Below, in pieces: positions 1 to 9,120 of a stretch of 64,000 nt of DNA. Position 1 is the first letter of the stretch. The number at the start of each line of letters is the position of its first letter. The translations under genes were made by a program, and so were the position numbers. The notes under the pieces are model-generated. The model was not told where the DNA came from and did not search any database. It saw nothing but the letters and a program-made list of their open reading frames with translations. This stretch comes from Verrucomicrobiaceae bacterium (GTDB taxonomy: Bacteria; Verrucomicrobiota; Verrucomicrobiia; Verrucomicrobiales; Verrucomicrobiaceae), in the NCBI GenBank assembly GCA_024232965.1, contig JACKQF010000004.1, forward strand, positions 434,001 to 498,000. Direction: 5' to 3'.

Positions 1-1235
1 TGACTTTGACTCCAGCCATTCTGCAAGGAGAGGCCTGTCAAATCGAACGCGGATCCAAGAAGCGGCGGATACTTTTTGTCCTGCTCGTCCGGGAAGGTGT
101 GCAGCACGCGATTGTGGCCGTAGGGATCGATTTGTTTCAGATAGCGCAGCATGTCCGCGACCTCTTCCGTGCTCTGCGTGTTCTCCTCGCCGATGTTCCA
201 GTTCAGCGCGAGCGCGTGGCCGAATCGAGCGCTGAGTTCACGGCAGTAGAGTTTGCGCTCAGGTCCGAGCTTGCCGCCGTCGAGTGACTCTGGCACGCGA
301 CCGGGCTCGCTTTTATGACCGATGCGATCATCGTCCATTTCGTTCTCCTGCATTTTGAAATGGAGGTAAAGCCCGAGTGCGGTGGCGTGATCGAAGACGA
401 TGCCCCATTGGTCCAGTTTGGAGCAATCGTAGTGCAGTTTGTCCTCGCGCTGAATGAAGGGCCAGACGTTGTCGCCATCGCCAGCGGCATTGTAGGTGAG
501 GAAGGAGAAGGCGTTCACGCCTTTGCTGGCGAGGTAGTTCAGAGCACCGATCAGGCCCTTGCCTTTGCCGTCTTTCCAAGTGGGATCGCCGTTTTTCCAG
601 TCCTGCACATGCGGCTTCCAGGTCTTTAGCGGCACCTTGTCGGGCTTCCCGGCAAGCGTGTTGTCGAAGTCAGCGTAGCCCAAAAGAGTCTCCGGCGCAT
701 CCGCTCCGGCTTTGAGGAAGTATGCCTTCGAACCGGCGAACTGAAGGTAATGCTTGCCTACATACTGCAAGCGACCTTGAGCTCGGAAGTCACGCCCAGT
801 CTTGTCGCTCGCCGTGATTTGGAAGCTGCCAGTGATGCCATCGAACGGGCTCAGTGCCGTGCCACCGCCATCAAGCGCGGCATTCTTGCCTTGGGCAAAA
901 CTCACGCGGTAGTTCCAGGTGCCCGTTTTGTCGGGGGAAAGATGCGCGAGCCACTTTATGCCAGATTCGGCGCCGGAATTGGCCGCATCGCCGTCCGCCG
1001 CGAAGTAACCGGGCACCACATACTTTGGCGAACCACTTTCATGCGTGAACTCCACATTGAAGGCGAGATCGGTGAAGGGATTCGGCGCGGTGTCCCGCTC
1101 ATTCGCGGACGGTCCGTCGAGCGTCAGCGTGACCTTGTGCCACTGCTTGAGCTCGCCGGAGATGGTGACGGATTCCGCCCCTGCCAGAGAAAGAGCAGAC
1201 GATGCAAAGAAAAACAAATGGGCCAGATATTTCAT
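1..1235 (-). CDS. Exported DUF5060-domain protein, glycosidase-like (3' end outside window)
   Basis: The reading frame is open from an ATG at 1235 leftward to the window edge, giving about 411 residues with no stop, so the C-terminus is missing. It begins with a signal peptide (MKYLAHLFFFASSALSLAGA). Residues ~22-130 look like a DUF5060 immunoglobulin-like domain (start VTISGELKQWHKVTLTLDGP), known as the N-terminal module of glycoside-hydrolase-like proteins in Planctomycetes and Verrucomicrobia. The following part, with the motifs KGVNAFSFLTYN and ALNWNIGEENTQ, resembles a TIM-barrel hydrolase. A secreted polysaccharide-active enzyme is inferred; the substrate cannot be told. Confidence 0.75.
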   Translation of the reverse strand, partial: MKYLAHLFFFASSALSLAGAESVTISGELKQWHKVTLTLDGPSANERDTAPNPFTDLAFNVEFTHESGSPKYVVPGYFAADGDAANSGAESGIKWLAHLSPDKTGTWNYRVSFAQGKNAALDGGGTALSPFDGITGSFQITASDKTGRDFRAQGRLQYVGKHYLQFAGSKAYFLKAGADAPETLLGYADFDNTLAGKPDKVPLKTWKPHVQDWKNGDPTWKDGKGKGLIGALNYLASKGVNAFSFLTYNAAGDGDNVWPFIQREDKLHYDCSKLDQWGIVFDHATALGLYLHFKMQENEMDDDRIGHKSEPGRVPESLDGGKLGPERKLYCRELSARFGHALALNWNIGEENTQSTEEVADMLRYLKQIDPYGHNRVLHTFPDEQDKKYPPLLGSAFDLTGLSLQNGWSQS

Positions 1236-1418
1236 GGTTTGTAACTGTGGTGTTTACTCGAACAGAGGAAATCAGTCCAGGCACAAACGCAAGGTAACAC
1301 CGGATCGAAAGGCGGCTCGACTGCCCTGATACAACTGCTGAACCCCATCGCCACTCCGTTCTACTTTGAAAATGGCGAGTTCGTCCCTGCGGCCATTGAC
1401 GTGCTTTTTGAGCCGGGC

Positions 1419-2969
1419 TTACTTCGCCTGCTGTTTCTTCTTCCGTTCTTCGCGTGCTTTTTTGCGATCTTCGTTCCCCTTCGTTGCGCTTTTAAATTTA
1501 CCTGCCGGGTCCATCTTCTTTAGCATGGCATCATCGGGACCGCCGCCGAACTGCTTCCAGTAGAGTGCCTTGAGCGGATTGATTTTTGGGCCCACGGCGT
1601 CCTCGTTGACCATGAGTGGCCGTGTTTCGGTCCACCATTGGTCATAAGCGGCGCTCAGTGTGGCCACGACATCAGAGTGATCGGCGATGACATTGGTCGT
1701 TTCGCCGGGGTCTGCCTGGAGGTCATAGAGCTCTTTGTTGTCCACGAGCGTGTATCGGCTGTTCTGGATGGCGCACTTGGAATACTTGCCCTCATCCGCC
1801 TTGCCTGCAGGCCAGCGACCGACGTGATGAACCAGTGTCCTCTCCGCCCAATCCGCCTTCGGATTCTTTAGTAACGGGAGCAGGCTGCGACCTTCGACCT
1901 GTTGCTTCACCTCGTCCGGAAGCGTCGCGCCAGTGATCTGGGCGAGCGTGGGATAGAGGTCGAGGTGTGCACTGAGTGCGGCACACTCAGCGCCGCCACG
2001 GATGCCACCCGCTGGCCAGCGGAAGAAACACGGCGCACGCGTGCCGCCCTGATACACCGACCCTTTGCTGCCCCTCATGCCTGCGTTGAAAATCTTCGTG
2101 CCAGCAGTGCCGCCGTTGTCAGTCGCGAGGTAAATCACCAGCGTGTTTTCAGCAATGCCCCATTCCTCGAGCTTTTTCAAAAGCACGCCAAAATTGGAAT
2201 CGATGTTTTCAATCATGCCAAAGAACTTCGCGACGTCTTCACTGACACCGGGTTTGCCGAGATACTGCTTGTAGTATTCCTCAGGAACAACATGCGGTCC
2301 GTGGGCGGCGTTCAGCGGAATATAGGCAAAGAAAGGTTGCTTGGCCTCGCGCTTGGCGTTCATCCAGTGGATCGCCTGATTGAAGAACAGATCGGTGCAG
2401 TAGCCCGTGGTCTTTTCCCATTTCCCGTTGTGCCAAAGCGCGGGATTGATGTTGGTGTTGCCTGGGGCGTCGCCACAGGAACCAGCAAAGGTCTGCCCGA
2501 TGCCACCACCGCCATGGATATAGACCTCGTCAAAGCCGCGACTCTCGGGGCGATACGCATCTTCATCACCGAGATGCCACTTGCCAAAGATCCCGGAGAT
2601 GTAGCCCACCGTCTTGAGCATCTGCGGCAGGGTGAAGGTAGATAGCGCCATGCGTTCGCGTTCGAGGATCGTATGCGTTACACTGTTCTTGAACTCATGC
2701 CGTCCGCTCATCAAGGCCGAGCGACAGGGCGAGCACGTCGGGCTGACGTGGAACTGCGTGAACAACAGGCTCTCCTTTTTAAACGCGTCCACCGAAGGTG
2801 TCTGCATGATCGGATTGCCCAGGCACTTGTAATCGCCATAGCCAAGATCATCGGGCATAACGAGAATGATGTTAGGTCGCGTCGTATCGGCAGGGGCTGC
2901 ATTCATTTCGCCAGCGCCGAGAAGGAAGGCCGCAGTTGCGACTGTGAGGAGAGGGGTGTGGAGCTTCAT
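1419..2969 (-). CDS. Exported type I sulfatase (arylsulfatase A family)
   Basis: This 516-residue protein has a signal peptide (residues 1-25) followed by the sulfatase metal-binding start PNIILVMPDDLGYGD. The type I sulfatase signature C-x-P-x-R is present as CSPCR at residue 79. The first Cys would be converted to formylglycine by a sulfatase-modifying enzyme, which is not in this window. Further conserved stretches are GKWHLGD and LVIYLATDNGG. The C-terminus is Lys-rich. It would hydrolyse sulfate esters, probably on sulfated glycans or mucin-like polymers, outside the cytoplasm. Its neighbours, a DUF5060 protein and a putative glycosidase, fit glycan use. Confidence 0.95.
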   Translation of the reverse strand: MKLHTPLLTVATAAFLLGAGEMNAAPADTTRPNIILVMPDDLGYGDYKCLGNPIMQTPSVDAFKKESLLFTQFHVSPTCSPCRSALMSGRHEFKNSVTHTILERERMALSTFTLPQMLKTVGYISGIFGKWHLGDEDAYRPESRGFDEVYIHGGGGIGQTFAGSCGDAPGNTNINPALWHNGKWEKTTGYCTDLFFNQAIHWMNAKREAKQPFFAYIPLNAAHGPHVVPEEYYKQYLGKPGVSEDVAKFFGMIENIDSNFGVLLKKLEEWGIAENTLVIYLATDNGGTAGTKIFNAGMRGSKGSVYQGGTRAPCFFRWPAGGIRGGAECAALSAHLDLYPTLAQITGATLPDEVKQQVEGRSLLPLLKNPKADWAERTLVHHVGRWPAGKADEGKYSKCAIQNSRYTLVDNKELYDLQADPGETTNVIADHSDVVATLSAAYDQWWTETRPLMVNEDAVGPKINPLKALYWKQFGGGPDDAMLKKMDPAGKFKSATKGNEDRKKAREERKKKQQAK

Positions 2970-3105
2970 AAGGCTGGAGTGCGGACATAACGACGCAGCG
3001 TCACTAGCCTTGCGATTACTTCCCGCACGAGTGCGCCAAAGCGGACAATGTTTTTTCGTCTTTGACCGCTAAATTTTGCTTAACTCATCTATGGAGTCGC
3101 GCCCC

Positions 3106-4269
3106 TTACTGCCCTCGGAGCCACTCAAGCGCTGCCGCCCGAAACGTCTGATCTGACGGGGGGACGCCAGTCAAGCGTTTGGACTCCGCTACAAATCCGC
3201 GTGCCCATTCATAGAATCGCCGATGAGTGTGCCAGATGGGCTGCTTCTCATTCTTTTCGTTGATTAGCCAGAACCCACCGGGGTTTTGCGTCGTGCCTTC
3301 ATTGTCGTAGAGTTCCCAGTAGAGCACGAAGGGACAGCCCCACTCCAGACCGGCGATCATTGCTTCAATGCTCATTTTGTTCTGTGCCTCTGGCGAGTAT
3401 CGCCGAGTCGGAAACCCATATTCGCCGATGAAGACACGCTTGCCGCTGATACCTGGTTTTGGTTTCAGATTGGACTCAACGTGATTCAGCGCTGCGAACA
3501 GATCATCGTGGATCACGCGCTGGAGGCTGTCGTAGCAGGAGTAGCTGACGAAATCGACATCGACCTGCGGCAAAATATCGTTGGTAATGCACTGCCCTCC
3601 GTTCAAGAAGGGTTCCACCAGGTTTACCTCCGTGTAGTGCCAAAGCCACACTCGTTCATGTGGCGTATCGCGCTTCGCATCGTCAATGGCCTGCTGGCGA
3701 ACGTTGAGCCAGGCGGTGAAATTCTCCGCATAATGCTCCGGGAAGGGTTTGTTTGGGTCAAAGTGCGGGCGCAGGTGCCAGTCACCCTCCCAGTGGCCGA
3801 GGTAGAAGCTTTTGCCACTGCCTCTGTAAGTTCGCAACAGATGGCAGGCGAAGTCATACATCTCCCGATACTCTAGATCCCTCTCCATGGGCTTGAACGT
3901 GCCTGCGCTGCCGCGCGTGGTGAACGGGTAGGTCCAGATAAAGAAGTGCGTAAAGGGCATGTCCAGCACCGCTCGATGCGCAGGTTCCCCGCTAGCGATG
4001 TCGGTCAGCGTTTTCAGGCTGGGATCACGCTCCAACACGTTGGCCTTCGTCTTCCCAAACGCAGCCTGCGGAGAGATCGAAAACTTCATGATTCCCGACC
4101 CCAACTCGGCGATCAGTTTGGCGCTCTCCAGCAAGGGGGCATCAGTGGTAAAATGATACCGCCCGCCGATAGCTTGGGTGCCGAGAATCGCATTGAAAGG
4201 CGTAGGTTCCACCGCCCACAGAAAGGGGAGTTGGGTCAAGAGAACCACAACAATGTAAAAGCAGCGCAT
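3106..4269 (-). CDS. Exported TIM-barrel protein, putative glycoside hydrolase
   Basis: The frame extends upstream to 4425, but the ATG at 4269 starts directly on a signal peptide (MRCFYIVVVLLTQLPFLWAV), so it is preferred; this gives 387 residues. The layout resembles clan GH-A TIM barrels: LGHWEGDWHLRP could carry the acid/base Glu, and FIGEYGFPTRRY at the C-terminal side could carry the nucleophile Glu. There is also a late PFVLYWELYDNEG strand. I do not recognise a specific GH family. Assignment as a secreted glycosidase is inference from fold-like motifs and from the neighbouring sulfatase. Confidence 0.6.
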   Translation of the reverse strand: MRCFYIVVVLLTQLPFLWAVEPTPFNAILGTQAIGGRYHFTTDAPLLESAKLIAELGSGIMKFSISPQAAFGKTKANVLERDPSLKTLTDIASGEPAHRAVLDMPFTHFFIWTYPFTTRGSAGTFKPMERDLEYREMYDFACHLLRTYRGSGKSFYLGHWEGDWHLRPHFDPNKPFPEHYAENFTAWLNVRQQAIDDAKRDTPHERVWLWHYTEVNLVEPFLNGGQCITNDILPQVDVDFVSYSCYDSLQRVIHDDLFAALNHVESNLKPKPGISGKRVFIGEYGFPTRRYSPEAQNKMSIEAMIAGLEWGCPFVLYWELYDNEGTTQNPGGFWLINEKNEKQPIWHTHRRFYEWARGFVAESKRLTGVPPSDQTFRAAALEWLRGQ

Positions 4270-4569
4270 CACTGGATTATGAGCGCCGCAGTTTAATGAG
4301 CAATCTCGAAGACGCAGCTTCGAAATATGCTCGATCAATCCCTCAATCGCCTGCCCTCCCGAACTGGCGACATTACTTGCAATGACTGCCACGGGAGTCG
4401 GAAAGGCAATTGTCGTCGCAACCAAGAAGAATGAGGGATGTGCGATTGCCAGCCCTGCAAACTTACTGCGAGTTCAGTCACCATGTTCGCAGCCAGGCGC
4501 TAGACAGAGACTGCGATGAAAACACGGTCAAGTCAGCTTCGATCTAGCTATTTTGGACGCTAACGACCT

Positions 4570-5829
4570 TCACTTTTTCTCCCGATTGGTGGCAATCGGC
4601 ATAATGCCAAGTTCGCGAGCCTCAGCGATCGAGATCAGTTGGGCACGGGGATCATCCTCGTCGAGCATCGCTTTGGCATATTTGTCGAGAGTCGCGTTGC
4701 CGACGTCCAATGCCGCAGCCATGACCTTAAATGACGCTTCAAGCTTCGAGCCTTTGATTCCCTCGGGCACTTCGATGTCCTTGCCTGCATCACCGAGGTC
4801 TTTTGCGCCCAGCATGGTGGTTTCCAAACCAACGGTGCCCGAGTCTTCGGCCTCGCCCAAATCAAACGCTAGCAAACAGTGACCGGGAACGAGTGCCAAG
4901 TAAACGTTGATCCCAATCTTACGAAGAACGGAGGCGATCAAAACGGTTCCGTCCACACAGTTGGCCTGCGTTGCATTGATTGAGTCATCCAGGAAACGCA
5001 CCGTTTGGCTGGCGACGTACCGACTCGGCGTCGTGGTGGAGATGTCACTGTATTTGATTCCCCGGTCCTGCAGCACCTTCCAAACGGCAAACACCTGGGC
5101 CAGAACCTCATCCGGATCCCCTGACTGGTAGCCGGAGAAACTATCCACGATGCCTGTTGCCAGTGCGTCTTTGAGGATGGCATCCACCTGCGGATGATTC
5201 TCGTTCACGTAAGCAGCAAAGACCATGGAGTAGTCCTCGAAATCGGTCCCTTGGTCGTCGAAGAAAACGTAAAAAGGACAGTCATTGAGGGATTTCATCG
5301 TGCAAGTTTCCGTCTGCACCGGCAACTCTTTCCCATTGATCGTCACCTTGAAGCTAGCATTGGCAGGCCGTTGCTGACGCACCTGGAGCAGCGCATCATA
5401 GTCCCAGACGCCCTTGGGAAAGATAATAGCTTCCTTGTGCCCCGGCTTCAATGTGCCCTGCCAGACCGAAGGCTTCATGAAGCCATCCACTGCGATCTCC
5501 ACCCGGATTTCTGCCTTGGGTGGGACGTCGGAGAGTTTAACGGCTAGCCAACCATTCTCATCGCCATAAAGTGGAACATCCTTCTTCCGGAGCTTGGGAT
5601 CATCAGGACCCTTTTTATCTTCGGCTGTCTCTTCATCGCCATTCCAGTCAACTGTGGCTGCAGAAACCAAAGCGCTCGGGAAAAGGTCCCTCTCCGTATA
5701 GGACCACGGCTCAAACTCTACAGCACAGAGGCAAACCGGAGAAACGATCAAGGCACCTATTAGAAGTTGCATTTGCATGAACAGGAATTTTAGACACATA
5801 GATTCAGAAGACAATCTCATTTTCGCCAC
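4570..5829 (-). CDS. Exported transglutaminase-like fold protein
   Basis: A 419-residue protein with a hydrophobic export signal (about residues 10-36, ending SPVCLCA) that also resembles a lipobox. The C-terminal half has a transglutaminase/cysteine-protease-like core: NATQANCVDGTVLIASVLRK places a Cys near residue 291, and LALVPGHCLLAF places a His near 317, with Asp candidates after it. The N-terminal half is beta-rich (VRVEIAVDGF-like strands). Family members include bacterial peptidase-like proteins of unknown substrate. No partner gene is coupled to it; about 0.3 kb separates it from the next gene. Confidence 0.6.
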   Translation of the reverse strand: MAKMRLSSESMCLKFLFMQMQLLIGALIVSPVCLCAVEFEPWSYTERDLFPSALVSAATVDWNGDEETAEDKKGPDDPKLRKKDVPLYGDENGWLAVKLSDVPPKAEIRVEIAVDGFMKPSVWQGTLKPGHKEAIIFPKGVWDYDALLQVRQQRPANASFKVTINGKELPVQTETCTMKSLNDCPFYVFFDDQGTDFEDYSMVFAAYVNENHPQVDAILKDALATGIVDSFSGYQSGDPDEVLAQVFAVWKVLQDRGIKYSDISTTTPSRYVASQTVRFLDDSINATQANCVDGTVLIASVLRKIGINVYLALVPGHCLLAFDLGEAEDSGTVGLETTMLGAKDLGDAGKDIEVPEGIKGSKLEASFKVMAAALDVGNATLDKYAKAMLDEDDPRAQLISIAEARELGIMPIATNREKK

Positions 5830-6170
5830 TCTGCGAGAATGCGTGGCAATCAGTCTGCTCAGAGACCAACGCCATCCACGTCGCTACTGCTTGCCCTGCG
5901 GGCAGAAAATCCTGACCCCCACCGCGGACTGAGCAGCATCAGAGAAATTCGCAAAGCACAGACCGCAGCGGAGGCTCTCGCCATTGAGGTAGGGGTTGGA
6001 GCCCTGCACGCTCCAGATCATGCACGGTGGAGAGGACCAGATGATCGTCGATGCACTGCGGTCCGCGCTTTTTGAACTCATCGATACCGAGGATCTCTGC
6101 CGACAGGGCGACAAAGGCGCTCTCGTGTTCAGCATCGTTCAAAGGAACCAAGAATGAAGTCTGGACGACC
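5830..6170. other. Gene-poor spacer, no supported gene
   Basis: These 341 bases separate two minus-strand genes. Two overlapping minus-strand frames of 70 and 83 codons exist (5939-6151 and 5884-6135). Neither shows a recognisable domain, signal peptide or ribosome binding site, and they sit in different frames, so a decayed gene is possible but unproven. No copy of the 32-bp palindrome found further right is present here. Confidence 0.4.
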
Positions 6171-7451
6171 TCAGGGTTTTGGCTTCAGGAAAAGAACCTC
6201 AGCGCGCTCGATCCAGCCTTTGCGGAGATCCATGCGGAACCAACCATCGCTGTTCTTTTTGTTGATCCGACAACCGCTGCGTGGACCAAACTCCTTGAGA
6301 TCATACTGCGCCCAGGTCCTTCCCTTGTCTGGCGACCAAATGATACCGCAGCCGTAGGGAGAGGCGGGGGCACAATGGGTTGCCACGAACACACCCTCCT
6401 GATAGAGCATGTTTGCCGACTCGTAACCCGGGTTGAAAAGCAGAGTGTGCTTGGACTTATCAATAACCTCCGCAGGATCCGCCATGAAGATGCCGCGATC
6501 GTAGCGGTCAGCGATGGCAAGTCCATTGGCATCGGCGATCCAGTACATTTTTCCGTCGATGAAGTTGAAGCCACCGCACTTGAAGCGGGAGTTTGAATTG
6601 ACGCTGATGAGCGGCTTCCAGTCCCATTCGTCTGTTGTAGAATCGTAGGTGCCGCGAAGCCAGTGGACCTCATTGCCGTAGTCACGATCAATGTCTCCCG
6701 TGCAGACGTAGAATGCGTTTTCTGTCGGATTGTAGGCGACGTTGTGGACGTGGCGCGCGATGAGCTTGTTGTCGGGATCACCCAACATCGGCGCATCTGG
6801 CACCGCCCCCTTTTGCTGAAATGTTGGGTTTTGGCCGAAGGCATAGGCCAACTTCACCGTCTCGCCACTGTCGGTGGAATAATAGACATTCACAGGAACC
6901 GATCCACCCAACACATTGCAATAGTTACCCCACACGAGCATCTCCTTGCCGTTCACGTCGAAGCAATGCTCGCCATCAAGCGAATGGAAATACCAACCAG
7001 GTGCCTTTGGATCGACGGGGTGGTGAGGCAGGTAGTTACTGCCATCTGGACGTTTCACGATAATCTCGCGATGCGTCTTCAGATTGTCCGTGCTGAGGAA
7101 GAGCCTGTTGCGCGTCGCGAACAACACGTTCCCACTTTTCAAGATGACACTGAAGGTGATGTTTTGTGCCTCCGGAAACTCAGCCTGATGCGGCCATGTC
7201 ATCCCGTTGTCTTCCGAGAGCATGATCTGTGTGCCTTGAAACGCAAAGGCCTTGTTGTCCCGCTGAGTGTCTATGTAAGGCTCGTCCGCCGACGGCATGC
7301 GATACCAGAAGTGCTCCGTTTCGCCTTCGAGCGATGCTGCAACGAGATCACGGGAGAGACCCGCACTCAGGCATGTGCCTGCAGCAATGGAACGATGGAT
7401 GAACTGGCGACGATTGAAGGAGGGCGAGGCTTTCATGTGGAGAAGCTTCAT
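6171..7451 (-). CDS. Tat-exported beta-propeller (BNR/sialidase-like) protein
   Basis: The protein carries a twin-arginine signal (FNRRQFIHRSIAAGTCLSAG). Start codons are possible at 7475, 7451 and 7436; 7451 has a GGAG about 10 nt upstream. The mature part has repeated Asp-box-like strands such as MLSEDNGMTW, FLSTDNLKTH, YYSTDSGETV and WSPDKGRTWAQ, which indicates a sialidase/neuraminidase-type beta-propeller. The catalytic Arg triad of true sialidases cannot be confirmed by eye. It may bind or cleave glycans outside the cytoplasm; catalysis is not established. Confidence 0.6.
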   Translation of the reverse strand: MKLLHMKASPSFNRRQFIHRSIAAGTCLSAGLSRDLVAASLEGETEHFWYRMPSADEPYIDTQRDNKAFAFQGTQIMLSEDNGMTWPHQAEFPEAQNITFSVILKSGNVLFATRNRLFLSTDNLKTHREIIVKRPDGSNYLPHHPVDPKAPGWYFHSLDGEHCFDVNGKEMLVWGNYCNVLGGSVPVNVYYSTDSGETVKLAYAFGQNPTFQQKGAVPDAPMLGDPDNKLIARHVHNVAYNPTENAFYVCTGDIDRDYGNEVHWLRGTYDSTTDEWDWKPLISVNSNSRFKCGGFNFIDGKMYWIADANGLAIADRYDRGIFMADPAEVIDKSKHTLLFNPGYESANMLYQEGVFVATHCAPASPYGCGIIWSPDKGRTWAQYDLKEFGPRSGCRINKKNSDGWFRMDLRKGWIERAEVLFLKPKP

Positions 7452-7523
7452 ACGCAACCAACTCCGGGCTTTCATCGATGTCCCGCACTCCGAGTGAATC
7501 GAAACTACGCTGAAGCGAACGCA

Positions 7524-8510
7524 TCACTTCCCGAGCCAATGCAGAACCCATTCAGGCGGGCGCGGGTCGATGCCGGTGCCAAAATAGAAGCCGCAGAGAT
7601 GGAAGAACAGCGGCGCCGCAAAACACAGTGAATCAATACGGTCCATGAACCCTCCGTGACCGGCGATGGTGTTGCCCCAGTCTTTCGCACCAAGATCGCG
7701 TTTGATGGCAGACATGACGAGACCGCCGAAGAACCCCGCCGCACAAATCAGTAAAGCCATCATTCCAGCCTGCAACGGCGTAAAGGGAGTCGCCCACCAG
7801 AGGCAGGAGCTCACCAGCACAGTGGTACCGATTCCACCGATCGTGCCCTCCCAAGTTTTGCTGGGACTGACATGCGGGGCGACGGGACGGCGCCCACAGG
7901 TTTTTCCCCAGACATATTGCATCACGTCACTGAGTTGGACGGTGAGCACAAAGAAGAACAGCAACTTTGCATTCTGGCCCTCGTAGCCTTTGAGAGGCAG
8001 TGCGAGAATCATCGGCATGTGGCTGACGGCATAGACGCAGACGAGCAATGCCCATTGGATCTTTGCAGTACTGGCAAGAAAGTTTTTTGTCTCTCCACTG
8101 AGCACCCGCCGAAACGGGATGAAGGCAAATGCATAGACGGGAATAAAAATGGTGAAGAGCCCATACCAGCGGATCCCGACGAGCAAATAATGAAGAGGAA
8201 TGATAACAAAGAAGGCCCAGAAAAGGACTTCGTGATCCGCTCGTTCAGTTTTGTTGAGCGTAATGAACTCCCGCATGGCCAAGAAGGACAAGCAGGCGAA
8301 CAGGACGGTGGTGAAGACAGAGCCGAGCACCAGCGTGGTGCCGAATACTGCAGCCATGATCCACCAAGAGCGGGTGCGTGCATTGAGATTGGCGACAGTT
8401 GCACGCGCCTTGTCTGTAGTGACCCGCTGCGCCATTACAGCACCAATGACCGACGCAATGACGAGAATGGCGAGGACAGTACCGCCGAGATAAAAGATAT
8501 CGTGATCCAT
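7524..8510 (-). CDS. cdsA: Phosphatidate cytidylyltransferase-like membrane protein
   Basis: CdsA-type CDP-diacylglycerol synthase fold with many transmembrane helices. The C-terminal family signature is visible: SAIKRDLGAKDWGN, then AGHGGFMDRIDS. The preceding cytoplasmic motif VSPSKTWEGTIGG is also typical. It would make CDP-diacylglycerol from phosphatidate and CTP in the inner membrane. The ATG at 8510 is preferred over the upstream frame start at 8558 because it lies just after the stop of the acyltransferase gene. It is the third gene of a phospholipid cassette. The genome may hold a separate housekeeping cdsA, in which case this copy serves the cassette. Confidence 0.88.
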   Translation of the reverse strand: MDHDIFYLGGTVLAILVIASVIGAVMAQRVTTDKARATVANLNARTRSWWIMAAVFGTTLVLGSVFTTVLFACLSFLAMREFITLNKTERADHEVLFWAFFVIIPLHYLLVGIRWYGLFTIFIPVYAFAFIPFRRVLSGETKNFLASTAKIQWALLVCVYAVSHMPMILALPLKGYEGQNAKLLFFFVLTVQLSDVMQYVWGKTCGRRPVAPHVSPSKTWEGTIGGIGTTVLVSSCLWWATPFTPLQAGMMALLICAAGFFGGLVMSAIKRDLGAKDWGNTIAGHGGFMDRIDSLCFAAPLFFHLCGFYFGTGIDPRPPEWVLHWLGK

Positions 8511-8514
8511 GAAG

Positions 8515-9120
8515 TTACTGCGTGAGGTGTTCGTCGTTGAGTAAGGCCGCACGGGCACGACTCAGGAAGTCTGCCTTCGTCTCGCCCTCCAACAATCGGA
8601 TAGGAGCGCGAAAGTGTGCCTGGGCAATGAGAGGCACAAAGGCATAAGTACCTTTGGGCATCAGGCGATTGAGATTCTCCAACTGAACTGGCACCAGCGG
8701 AATCTCTGGGCGATTGCGGGCAATGTGATAGAGACCGGCCTTGAACTCCCCCACTTCACCATCGCCACGCCGAGTGCCTTCAGGAAAGATGAGCACGCTT
8801 CGCCCGCGATCCAGGCAATCGATGAGCGGCGTGATGGGATTATTCTCGCGCGTGATGTGCAAGCGCTCGATGAGAACTGATTGGAATAACTGGGTTGCAA
8901 TCCACTGCCGCAGCTTTGTTTTGCTCCAGTAGTCGTGGGCAGCCGCAGGCGAAGTCCTTTCGCGAAGCTCTGCGGGAAGAGCCGCCCATGCCACAGCGAA
9001 GTCGAGGTGGCTCGAGTGATTGGCAAAGAATACCGCCGGGCCATCACCGTGCGGGGATTCATGCAAGCGGCGGACCCCAGTGAGGAGCCGCAAACCAGCA
9101 GCGAGAATGCGACGAGTCAT
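8515..9120 (-). CDS. PlsC-type lysophospholipid acyltransferase
   Basis: The ATG at 9120 overlaps the stop of the upstream gene by the ATGA arrangement, which fixes the start and gives about 201 residues. The HX4D acyltransferase motif is present as NHSSHLD and the glycerophosphate-binding motif as FPEGTRRG. Family members transfer an acyl chain to 1-acyl-glycerol-3-phosphate at the membrane. Placed between a CDP-alcohol phosphatidyltransferase and a CdsA-like enzyme, it likely supplies phosphatidate to that cassette. The frame extends upstream of 9120 but the extra 52 residues look non-coding and overlap the neighbour. Confidence 0.85.
   Translation of the reverse strand: MTRRILAAGLRLLTGVRRLHESPHGDGPAVFFANHSSHLDFAVAWAALPAELRERTSPAAAHDYWSKTKLRQWIATQLFQSVLIERLHITRENNPITPLIDCLDRGRSVLIFPEGTRRGDGEVGEFKAGLYHIARNRPEIPLVPVQLENLNRLMPKGTYAFVPLIAQAHFRAPIRLLEGETKADFLSRARAALLNDEHLTQ

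Noticed and set aside
5884..6151. Two short minus-strand frames that might be a decayed gene
   Set aside because: No domain, signal or start signal; too weak to call.
7872..8525. A 217-codon plus-strand frame
   Set aside because: Antisense to the cdsA-like gene, with no domain; highly charged and without the hydrophobic pattern of a real partner gene.
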